Position numbers and translations under genes: made by a program. The notes beneath the pieces were generated by a model, which was not told the origin of the DNA, searched no databases, and saw only the letters and a program-made list of their open reading frames with translations. Positions 1 through 10,952 of a stretch of 64,000 nucleotides of DNA are shown here, one piece after another; the stretch's first letter is position 1, and each line of letters opens with the position of its first letter. Location of the stretch: positions 1 to 64,000 of the forward strand of contig NZ_BATQ01000175.1 in the NCBI RefSeq assembly GCF_000739635.1, read 5' to 3'. Source of the stretch: Verrucomicrobium sp. BvORR034. GTDB taxonomy: Bacteria > Verrucomicrobiota > Verrucomicrobiia > Verrucomicrobiales > Verrucomicrobiaceae.

Positions 1-3000
1 TAGCTGGCCGTCCAGGTCAGGGCTCCGGCGTCGTTGCTCTGGGCCACGACGTCTCCTCGACCGTTGCTCATCGCATACTTCGCCTCGGTCCCGCCGTTGC
101 GCAGGCTGTACATCATCCCACCCACCCCGCCGCCCATGTCCGGGCCACGCAGGTATTCCACGGTGGGGGTGATGCCCGGGGACTCGTACTCGGCCACGCT
201 CAGACCACCGCTGTACACGATCGCGGTGCCGATTCCGTTCTCCACCCGGCTGATGCGCCGGGTCCGGTAATCGTAGCCATACTCATGTTCGTCGGCATTG
301 GGCAGGGTCACGCCTTCCAGGCGGTTCTCCGCATCCCAGTGATAGGTGGTGGTCTGGGCGGACTGCCCGGTGACCGTGAGCGTCTGGGTTGCGCGATTGC
401 CCGCCAGGTCATAGGTCAAGTCCGCCGTGCGAGTCACCGCGCCCAGTCCGTCCTCCTCCGACCAGTCCGTGAGCTGGTTGAAGTCGTTGTAGGTGTAAAG
501 CGTCTTGGTGGTAAGGGTGCCGTCCGTGCTCACCAGCTTCACGCTGCGATTGCTGCCGGTGTCGTAGGCATAACCCGTGGTGATCACCGGAGAGCCGGGC
601 TGAGCCATGGCCTCACCCGTGAGCCGGTTGGTGGCGTCATACACCATGACGGTGCTGCGCCAACCTGCGCCCCGGGTGCCCTCTCCGGGCCAGCGCTCTG
701 ACTGCACCGTGACATTGCCCACCGCATCATAGGTCCACAGGAACTGGGCCTGCAGGGCATCGGCGCTGGTGTAGGTCTGACGGGATTCCAGCCTTCCCAA
801 GTTGTCGTAGGCGTTGTACTGCCACAACCCGTTGGGCTGAGTCTGGGCCACGGCCCGGCTGGCCAGGTCATAGTGATAGACGGTGGTGCGCCCGCCCTCA
901 GTCACTGTGAGCGGTTTGCCCTGGCTGTCGTAGGTGGTGGCAATGGTCTTGCCCGTGCCCAGCGCACTCCCGGTCCGGCGTCCGCCCAGGTCATAGGTGT
1001 AGGTGTGCGTGAGGCCCTGGGAGGTTTCCGTGGCCACCCGGTCAAGGGCATCATACGTGTAGCCCACCGTGGCCTCGGGACGTCCCGTCTCGGTCACATC
1101 GGTGAGACGGCCCGCAGTATCATAGACCCGGGTGCGCACCACCGGGCTGCCGCCCACTGTCCAGGTCGTGGTGGTGAGCCGGTCCCGCAGATCATACCCA
1201 AAGGTGAACTCACGCCCGGCACTGTCCTCCCGGGAGGTTTCACGTACGGCATCGTAATGACGCTCGGTCCACACGCCCTCCTGGAACGTTTCTTTGAGGA
1301 GCCGATTGAGGTCGTCATAGGTGAACGTGGTCACCTTGCCCCGCGGATCGGTCACTGAGGTCCGGTTGCCGTTCTTGTCGTAACCAAACGTGGTGATCTG
1401 TTCCTCGGCGTCCTCCGTCTCGATGAGGCGGTTGTGGATGTCATAAGTGTTGGTCACCACCCGGTTGAGCGCATCGGTCACCGTCTTGACGTTGCCGTTG
1501 CGGTCATAGGTGGAACTGGTCACCTGCCCCAGGGCATTGGTCACAGTGAGCCCCCAGCCGGCGTTGTTGTAGGTCTTGGTGGTGACCTTGCCCAGCGGGT
1601 CAGTGACCGTGAGCACATTGCCCCCGGCGTCATAGGTGGTGTTCACCTCCGGCCGGGACCACTGGCCCTCCAGGGCATCCCAGACATACGGAGAGGTCAC
1701 CTTGGTGGGACGGTTGCGATTGTCATAGACCGTGGTGACGATGTTCCCCAGGGGATCCTGCGCGGCGATGACATTGCCATTGGCGTCATAGGCGGTCTTG
1801 GTCACCGGACTGACTCCGTTAACCTCAGGCAGCGTCACCTCCAAAGCGCGACCGGCCCGGTCGTACTGGGTGAGGGTTTCACGGCCCAGCTCGTCCACCA
1901 CCTTCCAGACCAGGCCGGAGGGCGTGTAGGAGGAATGCCGGGTGGTGGCATCGGGGTACTCCACCTTGGTGGGGCGGTTCAGGCCGTCAAAGGTGGTCTT
2001 GGTGATGCGATTGAGCGCATCCTTGACCTCCTCGGGGTTGCCCACGTCGTCATAGGTGGTGGTGACGGTGTTGCCCTCCGGCGCCTGTTTGACCGTGGGC
2101 CGGTAGAGATCGTCATAGGTGATGGTGGTCACCTTGCCACGCGGATCGGTGATGGTGGTGGGCTTGAACCCGCTCACATCAAAGACGCTGCCCCCGCTGT
2201 TGGCCCCGTAGGTGAAGGTCGTGGTCTGGGCGTCCCCGCCGCTGCCCACCGTGGTGGTGAGGCGCCGGCCAATGCCGTCATAGGTGTGGGTGGTGACCGT
2301 GCCGCGTGGGTTGGTCTCCGTGTGCGGCAGGTTCAGCGCCGTGTAGGTGGTTTCGCTCACCAGGTCGGCCCCGTCGTCCATGTCCACGGTGGTCTTCTTG
2401 CGTCGGTTCAAGGAGTCATACTCATGCGTGGTCGTGACCCCGCGTTCATTGACTTCGCTGGTGAGGTTGCCATGGGCGTCATAGCCCAGGGTGCGCGTGG
2501 TGCTGTCGGGGTTTTCCACACCGGCGAGCCGCAGGCTCTGGGCGTCGTAGGTGAAGGTGGTGGTGTGCCCCCGCGGATTGGTGACGGTCTTCTTGCTGCC
2601 GTTGCCCGTGTAGGTGTAGCTGGTGACCAGCTCGATGCCACCTCCGGCCGTAACGGCCTCCTTCTGGACCCGGCCATTGGCATCGGGGGTGTACTCGGTG
2701 ACCAGGTCGCCCCCGGTGGCCGTGGTGCTCTGCACCGTGGTCTTGGCCAGGAACCCGGCAAAGCCGCCGGCACCGTAGTCGAAGTCGGTGACTCGCAAGG
2801 TCGTGCCACCCTTGCTGATGGTTTCCTTGGTGCGCAGTCCGGTGCCGGATTGAATGGTGTAGCTGGTCAGCGTCCCCCGCTCATCGGTCATGGACTTCAT
2901 GACGCGGGTGTCGTTGTCATAGGTGAAGTACCGGCTCTTGCCCAAGGCATTGACCTGCTGGATGGGATCATCCCACCCAAGGCCGTTGGCGCCCACCGTG

Positions 3001-6000
3001 CCATAATGGAAAGTGGTGGTGTTCCCGCTCAGATCGGTGGCCGAAGTGAGCGCCATACCGTGATCGAAGTCGAAGTTGTAGATCTCATCCCCCTCAGGGG
3101 TGTCGATCTCCATGCGGCTGAAGAACACGGTCAACTGCTTGCTGAAGGGATCATCTTCTTTGCCAGGATCGTTGCGGAGCGGCACAAAGACATCCGGCTG
3201 GGTGAACGTGTAAGTATAGGTTCCACCAGGCCCGCTCACCACTGTTTGCACGCTGCCCGAACTGATCGTGGCGTCTGACTGAGCCTGAATCGAGCGAGTG
3301 CCACCAAAGTTCACGACCGATGCGTCGGGCAGAGTGACTTTTTTCACCAACCGCGGCAGGCCCAACTGACATCGCAGCCGAAATGCAGGACCCGAGGTTT
3401 CGTAGTATTTGTTCCCGTGGTTGAACTCGTAGGTGAAATCATAGTCCGCCCCCCGCTCATCTTCAATTCGGGTGAGATTGAAATGCCGATGGTCAGGTTC
3501 CAGAGGGCCATTGGGATCCAGATCCGCAGCAGGAGCCGCCTCCGTGACGGTTTCGTACTGATAATTCACCTGACTCCCTCCTCGCTGCACCGTCGTCAAG
3601 CTTCTTACCTGATCGTCCCCGGTTCCTTGAAGGGAGTATGAGTACGACACCGTCTCTCCGGAGGGCCCGCGAACGGCAGTTACAACACCATCGGCTTGGG
3701 TGATTGTGACGAGTTGGTTCGCCCTGGCAGGGTCGTGGATTTTGTTCGGAATGAGCGTGGTATCCGAAGGGTAGGTGTAGACCAGTTGATTGCTCCACCG
3801 ATCACCCACGTGAGTGAGCCGGGCATAGCGAAGCTCGACATATTTGAAACTGCCATCCACGCGATCACTGGTGTGCAACTGATAGATGGGAGTAATCTGA
3901 TAGGTGCATACTGCCCCGTATTTCTTCGTGTACTTGAATCCAACCACTGCATTGCCTGCATCCCGGATCGTTTCCAGTGAGTCAAATGCAGTCCTTGCAT
4001 TTTGCTTCTCTTCGCGGGAGTGAATCCACACGTGGGGTTGATTGGGATCTTCAGGCAGGACTGGAATTGATCGATAGAAGATGACACTGGCCCCCTGTTC
4101 GTCTGTGACAATTGCCTTGCGAAAACTGTCTTCAAATCGGATGTTCGCACAGAGATTGGACGACCACCCTGGGCCAAATGGGGCATCCGGAAGCTCCTTC
4201 GGCCGGAGACCCTGCCTCAGACTCCAGGCTTGCTCCCTCGCGCTGCGCCTGACCACGATCGGAAGCAGACTGCTGTCCACCGAAGAGTAGACATCACTGA
4301 CGACATGGTTGATTTGCCGCGTGAACGCATCCACGTATGTCTCCTCGGATAACTCTCCGCTCTCGTCCTTGCTCTGCGGCTTGCTGTCTGACAGAGGGAG
4401 CCCGTGCAGAGCGATCTTGCGGTAAGACGGACCAGCGGCATCTGACGCTGAGATCCTGTGCCCTGGCATGGGGTCGCCACTAAGATCCACCTGCTCAAGG
4501 CTGATTTCTTCACTTTCTCCTCTGGACAGGAGATGGGGGGCAATGGGGTACATTTCCACCTGCTCGCTGCTGTACCTCTCACCCTGGGGCACAACAAAAC
4601 AAACCTTCTCCAGCAGTTCTCGCGACTGCACCAGGCCGTCCAGCTTGATTGTTTTGTATTTGTTGTAGTAATAGCGCCACCAACGGGTGGCAGGTTCCGC
4701 CAACGCCACCTCCACGATCATACCATCGTGGCGTGTGTCTTCGAACGTCGTTTTCTCCGCAAATTTGACCGGAGGTGAACTCGTATCCATGACATCCACC
4801 GTTTCGATGTGAGCTCGAGAAGATACTGCCGTCGGCTCCCAATCTAAGAGCGACGCGGGCACTCCGAAGCTAAGCGACAAGGGTTCCCAAGAATTCCAGA
4901 TTGGCTCAGCGTTGGACCTGAACAGATCCCAGTCCTCGTAAACTTGAGAGGGCATTTCAGGATCAATGAAATCGTACCATCTAAAGTTGTACCTCAATGA
5001 CCCAGAGGATGCCTCAAGATTGATCATCTCCCCCGAATAGTCACCGCCTGGATAAACTTCGTCAAAGAACGACTCGTCCACCGGAGTGCCTGCATTCAGA
5101 AACGATGGGGTTGCAGGAAGCGCACCGGCGGCACCCGCATTGGATCCGGCTGAATTTCCAATCCAAGAAATTGCCGGAGATTCTCCATCAATGACCGAGA
5201 TGGGTAGTTTTTCCAGGGGATGGGTTTTGTCGGCATATTCTTGGCCATTGACAGATCCATCCTTGTCAGGGTCTTCTTGAAATCCATGGCTAAGCGATCC
5301 AAAGTATTTCAGTTCCCACCAGTCTGGCAAAGAATCTGAATCGCTGTCGTACGGGACATCCACTATGACGGGCGCAGTTCTTGCTGAGATGGCCCCCTGG
5401 CTATTCAGCATCACTGTACTAACACTGAATCTCCCCCAGGTGGGTGGCTCAAACCCCAACGCAACTGTCGGCTGCGCGACCTGCTTCAACAGGGTCCCGT
5501 AGTGATGGATCTCGCACGAATACACATCCTGCCCAGAAGCCAGATTTTGCACAGGAATGTTCAAGCTTTGCCCCAGTGGGACAACAAAAGAAGTGCTCCC
5601 TCCGCCCAGGGTTGCGAGGGGCCAGTCACTCAGGGCGTTGAATCCCAACACCCTGGTCGGAGCGGTTCTCAACCTTCCATTATGCACCCCTAATCCGAGC
5701 TGCGTCGATGTGAATTCCGGATCACCAGGATTTGCGCCCCATGATACGAGACTTCCATCTTCTCTAACTGCCATGCTATGGTCTGCGCCACCTACGACGG
5801 ATGTCGCGCCCATCAACTGCTCAACCAAGCCGGGCACACCTGGATCTACAGCCGCTCGCCCCAGTTGGGCAGCATGATTGCGCCCCCAACTCCACACCCT
5901 TTTCTGCTGATCAATGGCGAACGAATGATAGTCCCCTGTACCGATGGCCACAATGGGTGGCAGGCCTTCAACTTTGACGGGCGTCGCAACGCTGACGGCC

Positions 6001-7910
6001 ACACTACCACCAGCTTGCTGATAGTTGTTCCCACCCCAAGCCCAAACGGTACCATCATTCCTCAGAGCAAGGACATGGAGCTTTCCTGCCGCGATTCCGA
6101 CGACATCATGAATTTCCGTAGGATCAACCTGAAGAGGACTGGTCGCGTTTGTATAGGTTCCATTTCCCAGTTGTCCCAGACTATTGTCTCCCCACATCCA
6201 CACGGAGCCATCGGCCTTCAGCGCTGCGGAAGAATTGGCAGTGGCAGCAACCTTTGCGACACCAGCCAATCCAGGTATTGCGGTCGGCCTAGTTGCAACT
6301 GCGGGCGAAGAAATCGTCCTTCCCAATTGCCCTTCCGAACTCTTACCCCAAGTCCAAACGGCTCCAGCGGAGGTGAGGACAAGTGAGTGATTGTCTCCGA
6401 GCTTCAAATCGATGGCACCTCCGAGAGGTGTCGGGAGCGGTGCAGCATAAACCACCTGCTCGGGATTGAGCGCTCGATTGGTGGTACGCCCACTCAATCC
6501 AGAAGGGTTGTCACCCCAAGCCCACACGGTTGAATTTGTTCCAGCAGATACCAAGGAATAGCTGGTTGTTGTCGCAACACCCCAGGCACCCAGACTGCTG
6601 TTCAGGACCGTTGGTGCAGCCACGGCATACTTTCCGCCGAGGTTGAACTGAGCATCTCGATTCTCCCCCCATGCAAGCAACTTACCATCTGGCTGGACTG
6701 CAAATGAATGTCGCCCGCCCGCCGCCACCTGCGCAACAGGAGATGTGTTCAACACCGGCTTCGCGCCCAGTTGAGATAAGTCAACGTCAGTTAGCCCAAG
6801 TCGGTTTTCAGTGTTCTCCCCCCAAGTCCATACTGTGCCGCCTGTGTCCAAGACCACTGAGTTCTGATATTCTCCAGAGACCTCGATCGCGAGAAAGGAG
6901 CTGGGCACCAGGGACGGTGTGGATGAGTTGTTGCCACGCTTCCCATCACCCAGTTGGCCGTGAGTTCCCGTGCCCCAGCTGTACAGCTTCCCATCCCCTG
7001 TGGCCGCAAGAGAATGCTCTATTCCGGCAAAGATGTCTACAACCGGTCCGGCACCAATTGAGAGCGCGACAGGCACGCTGGAAACTAGGGTGGTCCCCAA
7101 TCCCAGTTGGTATTGAAAGCCGTTCCCCCATACATAGGTTTGGCCGGTTTCGTCGAGCGCCATGGCATGTGTCCAACCCAGGGAAACCTTAACGATGCCA
7201 CTCAGCTCGCCAATTTGGGTAGCGCTTAGATTCTTGCTGTAACTACCACGTGTCGATTGTCCCCATTCCCAAAGAGTTCCATCACTCTTGATCGCGGCAG
7301 CATTGCTGTATCCCGCCTCAACGGCCACCATGTCCAAGGCACCCCCTACTTGCACAGGTGGGAAAACCATGGACGAAGTCCAACTTCCATTTCCTAGTTG
7401 TCCAAAATCGTTTCTCCCCCAACTCCATACGGTTCCATCTGCTTTGAGGACAATCGCGAAGAAGTAGTCTCCACTGGATGCCGTTGAAGTTCCTGCCGTC
7501 ACCCTGGTAACTCCAGTGATGCTGGCAACCTGAACCGGAACAAGATTGTCATCATTGGTGCCAGCGCCAGTGAATAAAGCCTGTCCAGCCCCCCACGCCC
7601 AAACCGTCCCATCAGACTTGACCGCCAGCGTACTGGCGGATCCTGCCGCCACAGATACCACACCACTCAATCCGGGTACCTGCACAGGCACGGCACTGTC
7701 TGTCCGACTATTGATGCCCAACTGACCTCGGTCATTTTTTCCCCACGTCCACACGGTTCCGTCCGCTCGCATGACCACTGTATGGCCATATCCCGACACC
7801 ACTCGTTTTGCGGGCAGAGGCGAAGCACTAGCGTGAGCAACGCTCAGCACTGCGAAGAACATCAAAACAAAGACTGAGAGTCGAGACGCAATTCTGCACA
7901 TCACGTTCAT
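1..7910 (-). CDS. Giant secreted RCC1-repeat / RHS (YD-repeat) protein, 3' end outside window
   Basis: The reading frame is open from an ATG at 7910 to the window edge, at least 2636 codons; I followed the frame through most of its length. It begins with a signal peptide (hydrophobic core SVFVLMFFAVLSVAHA). Residues about 28-750 hold roughly 14 RCC1-like units of about 50 residues, each with a 'DGTVWxWG' signature. Near residue 850 there is an acidic linker (DSDSLPDWWELKYFG, then DPDKDGSVNGQEY) like calcium-binding thrombospondin-3 linkers. After a non-repetitive stretch (about 900-1430), dozens of YD repeats ('TYDRNGNVKTVTD' type) run to the edge, where NGRGDVVAQSNDAG marks the RHS core. The variable C-terminal region should lie just left of the window. 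RHS proteins form a shell around a C-terminal toxin or adhesin; a role here in contact or surface display is inference. No partner gene is seen at the 5' side. Confidence 0.9.
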   Translation of the reverse strand, partial: MNVMCRIASRLSVFVLMFFAVLSVAHASASPLPAKRVVSGYGHTVVMRADGTVWTWGKNDRGQLGINSRTDSAVPVQVPGLSGVVSVAAGSASTLAVKSDGTVWAWGAGQALFTGAGTNDDNLVPVQVASITGVTRVTAGTSTASSGDYFFAIVLKADGTVWSWGRNDFGQLGNGSWTSSMVFPPVQVGGALDMVAVEAGYSNAAAIKSDGTLWEWGQSTRGSYSKNLSATQIGELSGIVKVSLGWTHAMALDETGQTYVWGNGFQYQLGLGTTLVSSVPVALSIGAGPVVDIFAGIEHSLAATGDGKLYSWGTGTHGQLGDGKRGNNSSTPSLVPSSFLAIEVSGEYQNSVVLDTGGTVWTWGENTENRLGLTDVDLSQLGAKPVLNTSPVAQVAAGGRHSFAVQPDGKLLAWGENRDAQFNLGGKYAVAAPTVLNSSLGAWGVATTTSYSLVSAGTNSTVWAWGDNPSGLSGRTTNRALNPEQVVYAAPLPTPLGGAIDLKLGDNHSLVLTSAGAVWTWGKSSEGQLGRTISSPAVATRPTAIPGLAGVAKVAATANSSAALKADGSVWMWGDNSLGQLGNGTYTNATSPLQVDPTEIHDVVGIAAGKLHVLALRNDGTVWAWGGNNYQQAGGSVAVSVATPVKVEGLPPIVAIGTGDYHSFAIDQQKRVWSWGRNHAAQLGRAAVDPGVPGLVEQLMGATSVVGGADHSMAVREDGSLVSWGANPGDPEFTSTQLGLGVHNGRLRTAPTRVLGFNALSDWPLATLGGGSTSFVVPLGQSLNIPVQNLASGQDVYSCEIHHYGTLLKQVAQPTVALGFEPPTWGRFSVSTVMLNSQGAISARTAPVIVDVPYDSDSDSLPDWWELKYFGSLSHGFQEDPDKDGSVNGQEYADKTHPLEKLPISVIDGESPAISWIGNSAGSNAGAAGALPATPSFLNAGTPVDESFFDEVYPGGDYSGEMINLEASSGSLRYNFRWYDFIDPEMPSQVYEDWDLFRSNAEPIWNSWEPLSLSFGVPASLLDWEPTAVSSRAHIETVDVMDTSSPPVKFAEKTTFEDTRHDGMIVEVALAEPATRWWRYYYNKYKTIKLDGLVQSRELLEKVCFVVPQGERYSSEQVEMYPIAPHLLSRGESEEISLEQVDLSGDPMPGHRISASDAAGPSYRKIALHGLPLSDSKPQSKDESGELSEETYVDAFTRQINHVVSDVYSSVDSSLLPIVVRRSAREQAWSLRQGLRPKELPDAPFGPGWSSNLCANIRFEDSFRKAIVTDEQGASVIFYRSIPVLPEDPNQPHVWIHSREEKQNARTAFDSLETIRDAGNAVVGFKYTKKYGAVCTYQITPIYQLHTSDRVDGSFKYVELRYARLTHVGDRWSNQLVYTYPSDTTLIPNKIHDPARANQLVTITQADGVVTAVRGPSGETVSYSYSLQGTGDDQVRSLTTVQRGGSQVNYQYETVTEAAPAADLDPNGPLEPDHRHFNLTRIEDERGADYDFTYEFNHGNKYYETSGPAFRLRCQLGLPRLVKKVTLPDASVVNFGGTRSIQAQSDATISSGSVQTVVSGPGGTYTYTFTQPDVFVPLRNDPGKEDDPFSKQLTVFFSRMEIDTPEGDEIYNFDFDHGMALTSATDLSGNTTTFHYGTVGANGLGWDDPIQQVNALGKSRYFTYDNDTRVMKSMTDERGTLTSYTIQSGTGLRTKETISKGGTTLRVTDFDYGAGGFAGFLAKTTVQSTTATGGDLVTEYTPDANGRVQKEAVTAGGGIELVTSYTYTGNGSKKTVTNPRGHTTTFTYDAQSLRLAGVENPDSTTRTLGYDAHGNLTSEVNERGVTTTHEYDSLNRRKKTTVDMDDGADLVSETTYTALNLPHTETNPRGTVTTHTYDGIGRRLTTTVGSGGDAQTTTFTYGANSGGSVFDVSGFKPTTITDPRGKVTTITYDDLYRPTVKQAPEGNTVTTTYDDVGNPEEVKDALNRITKTTFDGLNRPTKVEYPDATTRHSSYTPSGLVWKVVDELGRETLTQYDRAGRALEVTLPEVNGVSPVTKTAYDANGNVIAAQDPLGNIVTTVYDNRNRPTKVTSPYVWDALEGQWSRPEVNTTYDAGGNVLTVTDPLGKVTTKTYNNAGWGLTVTNALGQVTSSTYDRNGNVKTVTDALNRVVTNTYDIHNRLIETEDAEEQITTFGYDKNGNRTSVTDPRGKVTTFTYDDLNRLLKETFQEGVWTERHYDAVRETSREDSAGREFTFGYDLRDRLTTTTWTVGGSPVVRTRVYDTAGRLTDVTETGRPEATVGYTYDALDRVATETSQGLTHTYTYDLGGRRTGSALGTGKTIATTYDSQGKPLTVTEGGRTTVYHYDLASRAVAQTQPNGLWQYNAYDNLGRLESRQTYTSADALQAQFLWTYDAVGNVTVQSERWPGEGTRGAGWRSTVMVYDATNRLTGEAMAQPGSPVITTGYAYDTGSNRSVKLVSTDGTLTTKTLYTYNDFNQLTDWSEEDGLGAVTRTADLTYDLAGNRATQTLTVTGQSAQTTTYHWDAENRLEGVTLPNADEHEYGYDYRTRRISRVENGIGTAIVYSGGLSVAEYESPGITPTVEYLRGPDMGGGVGGMMYSLRNGGTEAKYAMSNGRGDVVAQSNDAGALTWTAS

Positions 7911-8062
7911 CGAATAACTTTCTCTTCCAACTGGCGCATTGTAACTTCTCATGAGGCGAGTGGGGGGGGTGTTTCGCGTCAGCAGTCAATCACTGCCGAT
8001 GCCAAACAATTAACGTTAACACAGCCAAAACGTCAACTTACATTTTGAACACCATTCCTCCC

Positions 8063-8893
8063 TCACCTCACCCCCTCCAGCGCCGCATGCACCTTGTCCG
8101 TATCCGTGTTCAACACATCATTGTGCCGCGCCCCTGTAATATCCTCATACTTCACAACATCAGGAAATAACTCACCCAGCTTCCGCCCCATGGCCACGGG
8201 GATGACCTCATCTTCGGTGCCGTGTCTGGCGACCACTTGGTAGCCGCCTTCTTTTTGCAGGCGCTTCAAGGTGGCCACGTTGTCGAAGCGGTGATGCAGG
8301 ATCTCGCACAAAGGCCAGCCGAGGACGTGGCGGGCCATGTCTTTCATGCTGGTGTAGGGGGCCAGGATCACGCCTTTCTTGATGTGATGCTCCTCCATCG
8401 CCATGAGGGCGGCGGAGCAGCCCAGGGAGTGACCAAAGACCCGCAGGCGGGGATGTAACTCGGCTTCGGTGGTCTTGAGCTCCGCAGCGAGGGCCGGCAC
8501 CAGCTTCTTCACGGACTCCTTAATCCGACCGGGGGTGGGGCTGCCTTCGCTGCTGCCATATCCGGGATAGTCCACCAGCACATAGGTGTCTTGCTTCAGC
8601 GTGGGCGAGTCAAAGAAGCCGACCCAGTCCAGGGCCACGGTGCCGTTTCCGCCGAAGACGAGCCAGACGATGCCCTGACTGCCGGTGGCGGCCTTGGGAT
8701 GGATCCATGCCGTCTGTTTCCCCTGCCCGGTCTCATAAACCAGAGGTCGGGCATCCACATGCTGCACCGTGGCCGCATCATAGGCACGGGGCATGTAGAT
8801 CATCTTGTGCTGGCAGCAGGCGAGGAACAACACCATGACAGCGAGGATTCGGGCGGCGGAGACGAGGAGGGTTTTACCGGTCTTTTTCCACAT
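8063..8893 (-). CDS. Membrane-anchored alpha/beta hydrolase
   Basis: This 276-residue protein is a serine hydrolase of the alpha/beta fold, resembling the BEM46/ABHD13 group. An N-terminal hydrophobic segment (residues 9-26) ending in LACC could be a membrane anchor or a weak lipobox. The GGNG at 81-84 fits the oxyanion hole, GHSLG at 154-158 gives nucleophile Ser156, and Asp228 and His257 (ARHND) complete a triad. The frame stays open upstream into the ilvD antisense region, but the ATG at 8893 puts the signal segment at the N-terminus and clears ilvD, so I chose it. It is divergent from ilvD with about 180 bases between. The substrate cannot be read from the sequence; esterase or acyl-lipid hydrolase activity is likely. 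Confidence 0.85.
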   Translation of the reverse strand: MWKKTGKTLLVSAARILAVMVLFLACCQHKMIYMPRAYDAATVQHVDARPLVYETGQGKQTAWIHPKAATGSQGIVWLVFGGNGTVALDWVGFFDSPTLKQDTYVLVDYPGYGSSEGSPTPGRIKESVKKLVPALAAELKTTEAELHPRLRVFGHSLGCSAALMAMEEHHIKKGVILAPYTSMKDMARHVLGWPLCEILHHRFDNVATLKRLQKEGGYQVVARHGTEDEVIPVAMGRKLGELFPDVVKYEDITGARHNDVLNTDTDKVHAALEGVR

Positions 8894-9077
8894 ACCCGGC
8901 CAGTCTACCGCGACTTGGGCGACTGGAAAGTCTCTCCAGAACCGTAAAATCGTCAACCGCGGGCCAGCCCCGGACAACGCAAACACAAAGCAACCGCGCT
9001 TGAATCCCCCGCCAAGCTGGGCATGCTGGGGGTTTCCACACTGATTTCCCCGTATTCCGCAATCCGACCGAACCGCC

Positions 9078-10820
9078 ATGCCTCCCAAATCGTCCGCGAA
9101 ATCGAAAGCGAAGTCCGCCGCCCCCTCCGAACTGCATCGCAAGCACTCCGCCATCGTCGTGGACGGCGTGGAACGCGCCGCCAGCCGCGCCATGCTGCAC
9201 GCCGTGGGCTTCAAGCGGGACGACTTTAAGAAGTCGGTCATCGGCATCGCCTCCACCTGGAGCATGGTCACCCCGTGCAACATGCACATCGACCGCCTGG
9301 CCAAGGAGGCCGCGAAGGGCGCTGACGCCGCCGGGGGCAAGAGCATCATTTTCAACACCATCACCATCTCCGACGGCATCTCCATGGGCACGGAGGGGAT
9401 GAAATACTCCCTCGTGAGCCGCGAGGTCATCGCCGACTCCATCGAGACCGTCGTAGGCTGCGAAGGCATGGACGGCTTCGTCGCCATCGGCGGCTGCGAC
9501 AAGAACATGCCCGGCTGCGTGATCGCCATGGCCCGGCTCAACCGCCCCAGCGTCTTCGTTTACGGCGGCACCATCCTCCCCGGCTGTGTGGGCCCAGAGA
9601 AAAGGGAAAGCGACATCGTCACCGTGTTCGAAGCCGTGGGCAAGCACGCCAACTGCCTCATCGGCGACAAGGAGTTGCAGGACATCGAAGAGCACGCCAT
9701 CCCTGGTGAAGGCTCCTGCGGCGGGATGTACACGGCGAACACCATGGCCAGCGCCATCGAGGCCATGGGCCTGAGCCTGCCCAACAGCGGCGCACAATCC
9801 GCCGTGTCCGACGACAAGCTGCGCGACTGTTTCGACGCCGGCGCCGCCGTGCTGAACATGATCAAGCTGGGCATCACCCCGCGCGACATCATCACCAAGG
9901 AGTCGTTTGAAAACGCCATCACCCTCATCATCACCCTGGGCGGCTCCACGAATGCCGTGCTGCACCTCATCGCCATGGCCCACTCCGCCGGCGTGAAGCT
10001 CACCATCGAGGACTTCGTCCGCATTGGCAAAAAGACGCCGGTCCTGGCCGACCTCAAGCCCAGCGGCAAGTACTTCATGAACGACCTCGTCAAGATCGGC
10101 GGCACCGTGCCGCTCATGAAGATCCTCGTGGAAGAAGGCCTCATGCACGGCGACTGCCTCACCGTCACCGGCCGCACGATGAAGGAGAACCTCAGCAAGA
10201 TCAAACTGAGCTACCCCAAGAGCCAGAACATCATCCACCCGCTGAGCAACCCGATCAAAAAGGACAGCCACCTGGTCATCTTCAAAGGGAACCTCTGCCC
10301 CGAGGGCGCCGTCGGTAAGATCAGCGGCAAGGAAGGCCTCGTCTTCAACGGCAAAGCCATCGTGTTCGAATCCGAGGAGAAGGCGCTCGACGCCATCCTC
10401 AACGACAAGGTGAAAAAAGGCCATGTCATCGTCATCCGCATGGAAGGGCCCAAAGGCGGCCCCGGCATGCGCGAGATGCTCAGCCCTACCAGCGCCATCA
10501 TGGGCAAGGGCCTTGGCAAGGACGTCGCCCTCATCACCGACGGACGGTTCAGCGGCGGCAGCCACGGCTTCGTGGTGGGTCACGTCACGCCCGAGGCCTT
10601 CGTGGGCGGTCCGATTGCCGTCATCAAGAACGGCGACCCCATCACCATCGACGCCGAGAAGCGCGCCATCACCCTCGGCATTCCCGCCAAGGAACTGCAG
10701 GCCCGCCTCAAGGCCTGGAAGCAGCCCAAGCCCCGCTACACCCGGGGCGTGCTGGCCAAGTACGCCGCCACCGTCACCAGCGCCAGCGAAGGCGCGGTCA
10801 CGGACAAGGACGTGGTGTAA
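9078..10820 (+). CDS. ilvD: Dihydroxy-acid dehydratase
   Basis: Dehydrates 2,3-dihydroxy-isovalerate and its methylvalerate homologue to the 2-keto acids of valine and isoleucine synthesis, in the cytoplasm. The 580 residues match the usual family length. Three cysteines in conserved motifs, Cys67 (TPCNMH), Cys140 (GGCDKNMPG) and Cys214 ([11 protein letters not shown]), are those that hold a [2Fe-2S] cluster in the oxygen-tolerant subgroup; the neighbouring Asp141-Lys142 fits the magnesium and carbamylated-lysine site. The C-terminal [14 protein letters not shown] motif is intact. About 18 lysine- and serine-rich residues precede the conserved core. The gene stands alone and is closed by a strong intrinsic terminator about 20 bases past its stop. 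Confidence 0.97.
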   Translation: MPPKSSAKSKAKSAAPSELHRKHSAIVVDGVERAASRAMLHAVGFKRDDFKKSVIGIASTWSMVTPCNMHIDRLAKEAAKGADAAGGKSIIFNTITISDGISMGTEGMKYSLVSREVIADSIETVVGCEGMDGFVAIGGCDKNMPGCVIAMARLNRPSVFVYGGTILPGCVGPEKRESDIVTVFEAVGKHANCLIGDKELQDIEEHAIPGEGSCGGMYTANTMASAIEAMGLSLPNSGAQSAVSDDKLRDCFDAGAAVLNMIKLGITPRDIITKESFENAITLIITLGGSTNAVLHLIAMAHSAGVKLTIEDFVRIGKKTPVLADLKPSGKYFMNDLVKIGGTVPLMKILVEEGLMHGDCLTVTGRTMKENLSKIKLSYPKSQNIIHPLSNPIKKDSHLVIFKGNLCPEGAVGKISGKEGLVFNGKAIVFESEEKALDAILNDKVKKGHVIVIRMEGPKGGPGMREMLSPTSAIMGKGLGKDVALITDGRFSGGSHGFVVGHVTPEAFVGGPIAVIKNGDPITIDAEKRAITLGIPAKELQARLKAWKQPKPRYTRGVLAKYAATVTSASEGAVTDKDVV

Positions 10821-10842
10821 TCCAGCCTCTTCCACCCCTTAC

Positions 10843-10876
10843 AAGCGGTTCCTGGTGCCCCCAGGAGCCGCTTTTT
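10843..10876 (+). terminator. Intrinsic terminator of ilvD
   Basis: A 12-base stem (AGCGGTTCCTGG with CCAGGAGCCGCT, one G-T pair) and a short loop are followed by five T. It lies 22 bases after the ilvD stop codon. Confidence 0.9.
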
Positions 10877-10952
10877 GCATCCGGCGAGATTTCAGCACAT
10901 GTTAGGCCTGCCAGCCGTATCTGATCCTAACCCCAAAATCCCTTTCCCCACC

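Noticed and set aside
1434-3278. 614-codon plus-strand open frame rich in Gly, Val and His
   Set aside because: It is a mirror of the YD repeats on the minus strand; the repetitive reading frame lacks stops by composition, and the minus strand gives a recognised RHS protein.
8874-10835. 653-codon minus-strand open frame
   Set aside because: It lies antisense to ilvD, whose plus-strand product is certain. The open frame is a high-G+C by-product.
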